This document shows, in pieces, positions 59,857-64,000 of a DNA stretch of 64,000 nt. Each line of letters starts with the position of its first letter. The stretch's first letter is position 1. The DNA lies in contig JBGAUT010000026.1 of the NCBI GenBank assembly GCA_044228505.1, positions 14,490 to 78,489 on the forward strand, written 5' to 3'. Both the position numbers and the translations under genes were made by a program. The DNA is from JAEUKA01 sp044228505 (lineage in GTDB: Bacteria > Myxococcota_A > Polyangia > Palsa-1104 > JAEUJZ01). Under the pieces are notes generated by a model. That model saw nothing but the letters and a program-made list of their open reading frames with translations, made no database searches and was not told the origin of the DNA.

Positions 59857-60743
59857 TGCGCCGCACCCTTGTGTCCCTCGCCTTGCTATCCGCGTGCTAC
59901 AGCCCCGACTACACCACCAAGCCCTGCGTCGATAACAGCGGCTGCCCAAGTGGCTACTTCTGCTCCACCGCCAAGCTCTGTACCGGCGGCGGTTCGAATG
60001 CTGGCGCGGATATGGCCCCCGATCCCCGACCCACTCGCGTCGAGGTCGAGGTACGTGGCACCGGCTCCTTTTACATGGGCACCGGGGCCACCGACGGCAT
60101 TAACGACACCCCGACCTACATTCGCAACGTCCCGACCCCGTACTTCCTGGACGAGCGAGAGGTCTCGGTCGCCGATTACCGCGCTTGCGTAAACGCGCAG
60201 GCATGTACGGCACCGGCCACCGGCCCGTTCGGCACCCAAGGCTGGGTCTGCTCCTATGGCACCGGCAAAGACACTCACCCGGTCACCTGCGTCACCAAGA
60301 CCCAAGCGGAAGCATTCTGCACCTGGATGGGCCGACGCTTGCCGACCGAAATCGAGTGGGAATTCGCTGCACTTGGCAACACCGGAATGACGGGCCAGCG
60401 GATGGTGTTTCCCGGCATGCTTGGCGGCAATGCCTGCTGGAACATGACGGCCACCTGTGCCAGCGGCAGCTACAGCAATGCCAAGACCTATCTAGGACAG
60501 GTTGTCGCCACAGATCAGCCGGGCTTTTACGACCTGCTCGGCAACGTCTGGGAAAAGACATCGAGCTCGTTCTGCATCTATCCGGCAGAGTCCTGCACCA
60601 CCGATAAGTTCTCCATCCGAGGCGGCAGCGGTTTCGACAACGACCTGCGATTCTCCAAAGCGACGGCACGACTCGGCACAATGACGCCCGGCGAGTTCTA
60701 TCCGAACCAAGGCTTCCGCTGCGCACGTGACGCGAAACCCTAG
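59856..60743 (+). CDS. SUMF1/FGE-sulfatase-domain lipoprotein
   Basis: A 295-residue lipoprotein. The signal peptide is short, with lipobox LSAC (Cys 14). After a Cys-rich loop (about 20-45) comes an FGE/SUMF1-like domain: FYMGTGATDGINDTP, then PYFLDEREVSVADYRACVNA, RRLPTEIEWEFAALG, GFYDLLGNVWEKTSS and the end GFRCARDAKP. Proteins of this family either generate formylglycine in sulfatases or, very often in myxobacteria, act as carbohydrate-binding or signalling-linked domains near kinases. The start overlaps the TPR gene stop by one base (TAATG). Convergent with a glycosyltransferase, whose end it overlaps by four bases. Confidence 0.9.
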   Translation: MRRTLVSLALLSACYSPDYTTKPCVDNSGCPSGYFCSTAKLCTGGGSNAGADMAPDPRPTRVEVEVRGTGSFYMGTGATDGINDTPTYIRNVPTPYFLDEREVSVADYRACVNAQACTAPATGPFGTQGWVCSYGTGKDTHPVTCVTKTQAEAFCTWMGRRLPTEIEWEFAALGNTGMTGQRMVFPGMLGGNACWNMTATCASGSYSNAKTYLGQVVATDQPGFYDLLGNVWEKTSSSFCIYPAESCTTDKFSIRGGSGFDNDLRFSKATARLGTMTPGEFYPNQGFRCARDAKP

Positions 60744-61981
60744 CCTCTGCTCACCGGATGCACCGCGTCGAGTGCTGCGATGAGTCCCCTCGTCGTTTCT
60801 CGATAGGTCCAGGTCTGCATTCGCTGTTTGGCCGCCGCGCCAAGTCGCTTTCTGGTCTCGGCTCCGTCCGGTTCGCTGCACAGCGTCTGCAAACAGCGCA
60901 GAAGCGCCGCAGCATCGCCGCTCGGGAAGGTAAGTCCGGTCCGGTTCTCTGAAACCAGATCCTCGACGCAGCCAACCCGATTCGAGGCAATCACCGGCAG
61001 CCCGGCGTGCATCGCTTCGGGGACGACCATCGCAAACGCCTCGCGCCAAGACGGCACCACCAGCACATCGGCAGCGGCATAGAGCGCGGGCAGCTCGCTC
61101 TGGTTGCGAAAGCCGAGGAAGTGGACATCCGCAATCCGCTCGCGCTCGACCTGAATTTCCAGCGAGGACCGCAGCGCGCCGTCTCCACACAACACGAGCG
61201 CCGCCTTGGTACCCATCGCCCGCAGCCGCGCATACGCCCCGACCAGGAGCTGCGGAGCCTTCACGGGACTGAACTTGCCGCAGAACAACACCAGCGGCGT
61301 GGCATCGGCAATGCCAAGCTGTTGGCGAATGAGCTGACGGGATGTACGGAATTCAGAATCCGTCAAGCAAAATCGGTCGGAATCAACTGCGTAGGGAGCA
61401 CCGAAGATTCGATCTTCGGGAACTCCGTAATGACGAAGCAAGCGCCGATTTCCGCTCGATACCGCCAGCGCCGCCGCACACGACCCGAGATAGCGTCGCA
61501 GAAGCCAGGTCTTGGCGACCAAACGGGCTCGGGACAAGCCCTCGACATCGGACTCTTGCTCGTCCGCATCGGCGTAACGAACCGTGTCACCCCGAAGAAT
61601 CACCGGCAGCCCCGCCGCTCGGGCCGCTGCCAGTGCCAATGGATACAGCGCGTAGTTCCAGCCGAGGATCACCACCGCATCGAAGCGCTCCCGACGCAGT
61701 AGCCGAAACGGATCCAGGCTGGCCATCCCCAAAAAGCGATCGAGTCCCGGGACAAGAGCGTGATTCGTCAGCTCGAGATAGCGATATCCGGACAGCAGGT
61801 CGACATCCCAACTCACCGAGCGCCCAAAGTCGCGATCCTGCGCGGCGTAGACCTGACCCGACAGCGACCCGTACAGCACGGTGAGCTCAAGCGACGGCTC
61901 CGCAGCGAGCGCCACAAACCACGGGGCCAGGTACTGGATTGGATGAGAGCAGACAATCGCGACGCGGTGCCGAGCCGGCAT
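60740..61981 (-). CDS. glycosyltransferase family 4 (GT-B)
   Basis: A 413-residue glycosyltransferase. The N-terminal acceptor domain starts with VAIVCSHPIQYLAPWF; the C-terminal donor domain contains LVLFCGKFSPVKAPQLLVGA and the E-x7-E segment EAFAMVVPEAMHAGLPVIAS, followed by GCVEDLVSE. It would transfer an activated sugar to a lipid, polysaccharide or protein at the inner face of the membrane. Donor and acceptor cannot be told. It is nine bases after the kinase fragment. Confidence 0.93.
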   Translation of the reverse strand: MPARHRVAIVCSHPIQYLAPWFVALAAEPSLELTVLYGSLSGQVYAAQDRDFGRSVSWDVDLLSGYRYLELTNHALVPGLDRFLGMASLDPFRLLRRERFDAVVILGWNYALYPLALAAARAAGLPVILRGDTVRYADADEQESDVEGLSRARLVAKTWLLRRYLGSCAAALAVSSGNRRLLRHYGVPEDRIFGAPYAVDSDRFCLTDSEFRTSRQLIRQQLGIADATPLVLFCGKFSPVKAPQLLVGAYARLRAMGTKAALVLCGDGALRSSLEIQVERERIADVHFLGFRNQSELPALYAAADVLVVPSWREAFAMVVPEAMHAGLPVIASNRVGCVEDLVSENRTGLTFPSGDAAALLRCLQTLCSEPDGAETRKRLGAAAKQRMQTWTYRETTRGLIAALDAVHPVSRG

Positions 61982-61990
61982 CGCCGAACC

Positions 61991-62749
61991 CTACAGCAGA
62001 CCGCGATACACGGTAAAGACGACCGCATACATCAGGAACAGCAGCGCCGGATAGAACAGAAACGGCGACAGCTTGGGGAAGCGCTCGATAAAGCCCGTCA
62101 CTTCTCGCGTCATCCGCTTGGCCAGCGTCGCCGGGCAACGCACAGAACAGCGCCCATCGATCAACCGCTGCAGCTCACCGATCATTTCAATGACGCTGTC
62201 GAAGCGCTGGTTCGGGTCTTTGTGCAGCGCCTTGGCCACAAAGTGCAGTAGCTCGGAGCGCGGTACCGGATGCTTGGGATGTCGCAAGAAGATGAGCTGC
62301 CAGTAGGTAAACGGTTCGGTGCCAATCGCCATGATCAGCCCTTGCAGCGTGTTGACTTCCGACAGGTAGTGCCGCAAGGAAAGCAGCTCGTGGAGCAGCA
62401 CTCCCGCGCTGTAGATGTCGCTGCGTTCATCGATCTTGTCGTTACGTCCCATCGCCTGCTCGGGGGACATGTACGCTGGCGTGCCGATGAGCTGGTCATT
62501 CCGAGTCGCAAACAGCCGAGACTGCGCGTCCGGTTTGACTGGTGCGCTGGGCTTTTCGGGGACGGCATCGCCTCCGCGAATCTGCTTGGCCACACCGAAG
62601 TCCATCAGCACCACTTCGCCGTAACGCCCCACCATGACATTGGCGGGCTGATCATTTCCTCGCCCAGTCACCATCGACAAACACTGGTTGGAAACGGAAG
62701 CAGGGACTGTGGGGGGAAACCCCAAATGGTCCCCCAGGTCATCTGCCAT
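61991..62749 (-). pseudogene. Ser/Thr-kinase fragment lacking the N-lobe and catalytic Asp
   Basis: The intact-looking part starts at about residue 35 (PANVMVGRYGEVVLMDFG, IGTPAYMSPEQAMG, SDIYSAGVLLHEL) and ends in a transmembrane helix (FLFYPALLFLMYAVVFTVY). In a normal kinase the sequence PANVM follows HRDLK, but here it is preceded by TGRGNDQ, and no ATP-binding loop, catalytic Lys or HRD Asp is present. The resemblance breaks at position about 62648. So some 120 residues of the N-lobe are gone, and the first 34 residues appear to be random read-through. The C-terminal half is unbroken, so the deletion may be recent, or it may be an assembly join. Confidence 0.8.
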
Positions 62750-62764
62750 GTGCAGCGAGAAGAC

Positions 62765-63151
62765 CTATCGACGGGGCAAGGCTTGCGGTTTCGGCGGAGA
62801 GGTCGAAAGCAGCCCGATGAGGGCCAAGATGCACACCCACACTCCGATTCCGGCTCGCCCAGCGGAGCTCATCGACAGCACAAAGGCAATCGCACCTAGG
62901 ACGAGCAGTGAAGCGATCGCCGCAGCCCATACCAGTCGTCGCTCGTTTAGCAACACGGCTCCACACGCGACCAAGCCCAAGACCACCGGCACCCAGATCG
63001 GCAAACCGAAAATCGAGCCACCAGTCCAGGCCGTCACCGCAGTGCTGACCGGAACGTCACTGACGCGAGTGGTGATCGTCGTCCACTGGAGAAGAGAACC
63101 GACGATGAGAAGTACTGCCCAGATTCCAGCGCTGATCGCGGACCGCTGCAT
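62765..63151 (-). CDS. small polytopic membrane protein, unknown function
   Basis: A 128-residue protein with four hydrophobic segments (ISAGIWAVLLIVGSLLQW, GLPIWVPVVLGLVACGAVLL, VWAAAIASLLVLGAIAFVLS, GIGVWVCILALIGLLS). GAGGAA lies upstream of the ATG at 63151 with good spacing, so it is a real gene. No family is recognised. It lies directly upstream of the kinase fragment on the same strand. Confidence 0.7.
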   Translation of the reverse strand: MQRSAISAGIWAVLLIVGSLLQWTTITTRVSDVPVSTAVTAWTGGSIFGLPIWVPVVLGLVACGAVLLNERRLVWAAAIASLLVLGAIAFVLSMSSAGRAGIGVWVCILALIGLLSTSPPKPQALPRR

Positions 63152-63460
63152 ATGGTTCCTCTTTCGTAAGATGGTGAGCTCAGGTGGGTAGTGACACAGG
63201 GTGGCAGTCCAAGCTGCGACCGTCCCTATCGTCCACTTGGATCATGGTCTGCGAGAGCCCTGGAAAAGACAACCATCGAATCCATTGCGTCTCCCGGCTA
63301 CGACGTTTGAACATGGTTAGATTGCGGCCAAATATTAGTATTAAAAAATGTATAATATAGGCCCCTCTGTTCGTCCGCAGGAGTCCGTCCGTATCCAAGG
63401 AGTCCATCCCACACGGGTGCCGGGAAGCACCGTACTGAAACGACCAACGGAATCGACTTT
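63152..63460. other. intergenic region with an AT-rich patch
   Basis: About 310 bp between the small membrane protein and the upstream gene's end. An AT-rich stretch at 63328-63362 includes TATAAT (63351-63356) on the plus strand, but no -35 at a sensible distance, and several weak -10-like words on the minus strand that could serve the gene at 63151. No open frame or hairpin looks convincing. Confidence 0.4.
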
Positions 63461-64000
63461 CTACTGAGAGTAAGACAGTACGCTGGGTGCGCTCCAGCTC
63501 GATCCCACGGGAACGGTACCGACAGCGGGTTGGCTCGGCGCGGCCGGATTCCAGGTCCGCACAATGAGGGTGATCGGACCGTTGATGGTGATCGGGCCAG
63601 TGTATTCGATCGCACTCGGTGACAGCACCGGACCGGGCGCACGCGGACGCGGGTCTGTACCATCAGTGGTGTAGTAGATCTTGACTCCGGGGAGACTCTG
63701 GCTGGGCGAGCTCAGCGTCACTTTGGTACCAATTGCCACCTTACCGGCCGGGGGATTGGCCACAGCGGGGCGGGTGAACTGCCTGTCCATGAAATCGAGC
63801 CGACTCGCCCACCAGTACTTGAGCCAAGCGACCTCGCCAGTATATTGACCGTCGAAGAGGTTATTGGTAATCGCCGTGTTGCTCGCGGCGGTGCGGGGAA
63901 CACTGGAGGTCCAGCGGATGGCCGAGCGCTTGGCCGGTGTTCCAGCCGCGTTCCCTGGATTCAGTTGGCTCGCGAACTCATCAATCCGAGTATTCAACGT
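63461..64000 (-). CDS. C-terminal fragment of an exported protein with chitobiase/FN3-associated domain (CotH-type?)
   Basis: The frame is open to the right edge, so the gene begins outside the window. The last 180 residues hold DGQYTGEVAWLKYWWASRLD, then FMDRQFTRP, followed by a beta-rich domain (VTLSSPSQSLPGVKIYYTTD, GTDPRPRAPG, TLIVRTWN) like the CHB_HEX_C/FN3-associated module. The combination of a helix with a W-x4-RL-x-FMD pattern and this module is what I remember from the end of CotH-kinase and LTD proteins of Myxococcota and Bacteroidetes; this is a guess from memory. A partial annotation only. Confidence 0.6.
   Translation of the reverse strand, partial: TLNTRIDEFASQLNPGNAAGTPAKRSAIRWTSSVPRTAASNTAITNNLFDGQYTGEVAWLKYWWASRLDFMDRQFTRPAVANPPAGKVAIGTKVTLSSPSQSLPGVKIYYTTDGTDPRPRAPGPVLSPSAIEYTGPITINGPITLIVRTWNPAAPSQPAVGTVPVGSSWSAPSVLSYSQ

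Overview
The window looks like chromosomal DNA of a high-GC, Gram-negative, predatory or social bacterium of the Myxococcota (former Deltaproteobacteria). This is an inference from gene content: eukaryote-like Ser/Thr kinases (one with a PEGA domain), a zinc-ribbon/GYF/TM/TonB-like protein with the architecture of gliding protein GltJ/AgmX, many lipoproteins, a formylglycine-generating-enzyme-like lipoprotein, FG-GAP and WG-repeat lipoproteins, and very Ala/Pro/Lys-rich proteins. No insertion sequence, prophage, CRISPR array or rRNA is visible. One tRNA (Lys, UUU) is present.

Layout. 1-4.1 kb: the start of a lipoprotein leaving the window on the left, a DCC thiol-oxidoreductase, a membrane-bound alkaline-phosphatase-superfamily enzyme, and an S46 dipeptidyl-peptidase that has lost its N-terminal third. 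4.1-7.6 kb: a TonB-dependent receptor with a downstream lipoprotein. 7.6-13.6 kb: a low-complexity protein, rsmD, an aldehyde dehydrogenase and an FG-GAP lipoprotein. 13.8-17.3 kb: purA, the GltJ-like protein, a strong terminator and a 53-residue membrane protein. 17.6-22.9 kb: tRNA-Lys, dnaG-rpoD (overlapping) and a DUF92 protein. 23-25.6 kb: a YdeI-like protein and a translationally coupled trio (85-residue protein, SirB1-like protein, lipoprotein). 25.7-29.8 kb: a membrane protein and the exbB-exbD-tonB-epimerase operon. 30-33.3 kb: an AtoE-type transporter, an SDR, a nine-unit 21-bp tandem-repeat array and a small helical protein of unknown function. 33.3-37.1 kb: a large FAD oxidoreductase with its Fe-S partner. 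37.2-46.3 kb: a pseudokinase/coiled-coil protein with a palindrome in its probable promoter, convergent with an AAA-like ATPase, then rseP with a rhomboid-like protein and a DUF1295 protein. 46.6-56.5 kb: surface proteins (5'-nucleotidase, TPR-like protein, a second TonB receptor, a gluzincin lipoprotein, a WG-repeat lipoprotein). 56.6-60.7 kb: gph and a coupled kinase/TPR/SUMF1 module. 60.7-64 kb: a glycosyltransferase, a kinase fragment without its N-lobe, a small membrane protein and the C-terminus of a protein with a chitobiase-like domain.

How the genes fit together: ExbB-ExbD-TonB can energise the two outer-membrane receptors. The kinase, pseudokinase and P-loop proteins suggest a signalling-rich lifestyle. 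The dnaG-rpoD, purA, rsmD and rseP loci are housekeeping. The observations most worth following are the repeat array with its neighbouring small gene, the GlcD/GlcE-like fusion, the pseudokinase locus, and the two N-terminally deleted genes. All coordinates come from reading the sequence; no similarity search was run, and family names rest on recognised motifs.
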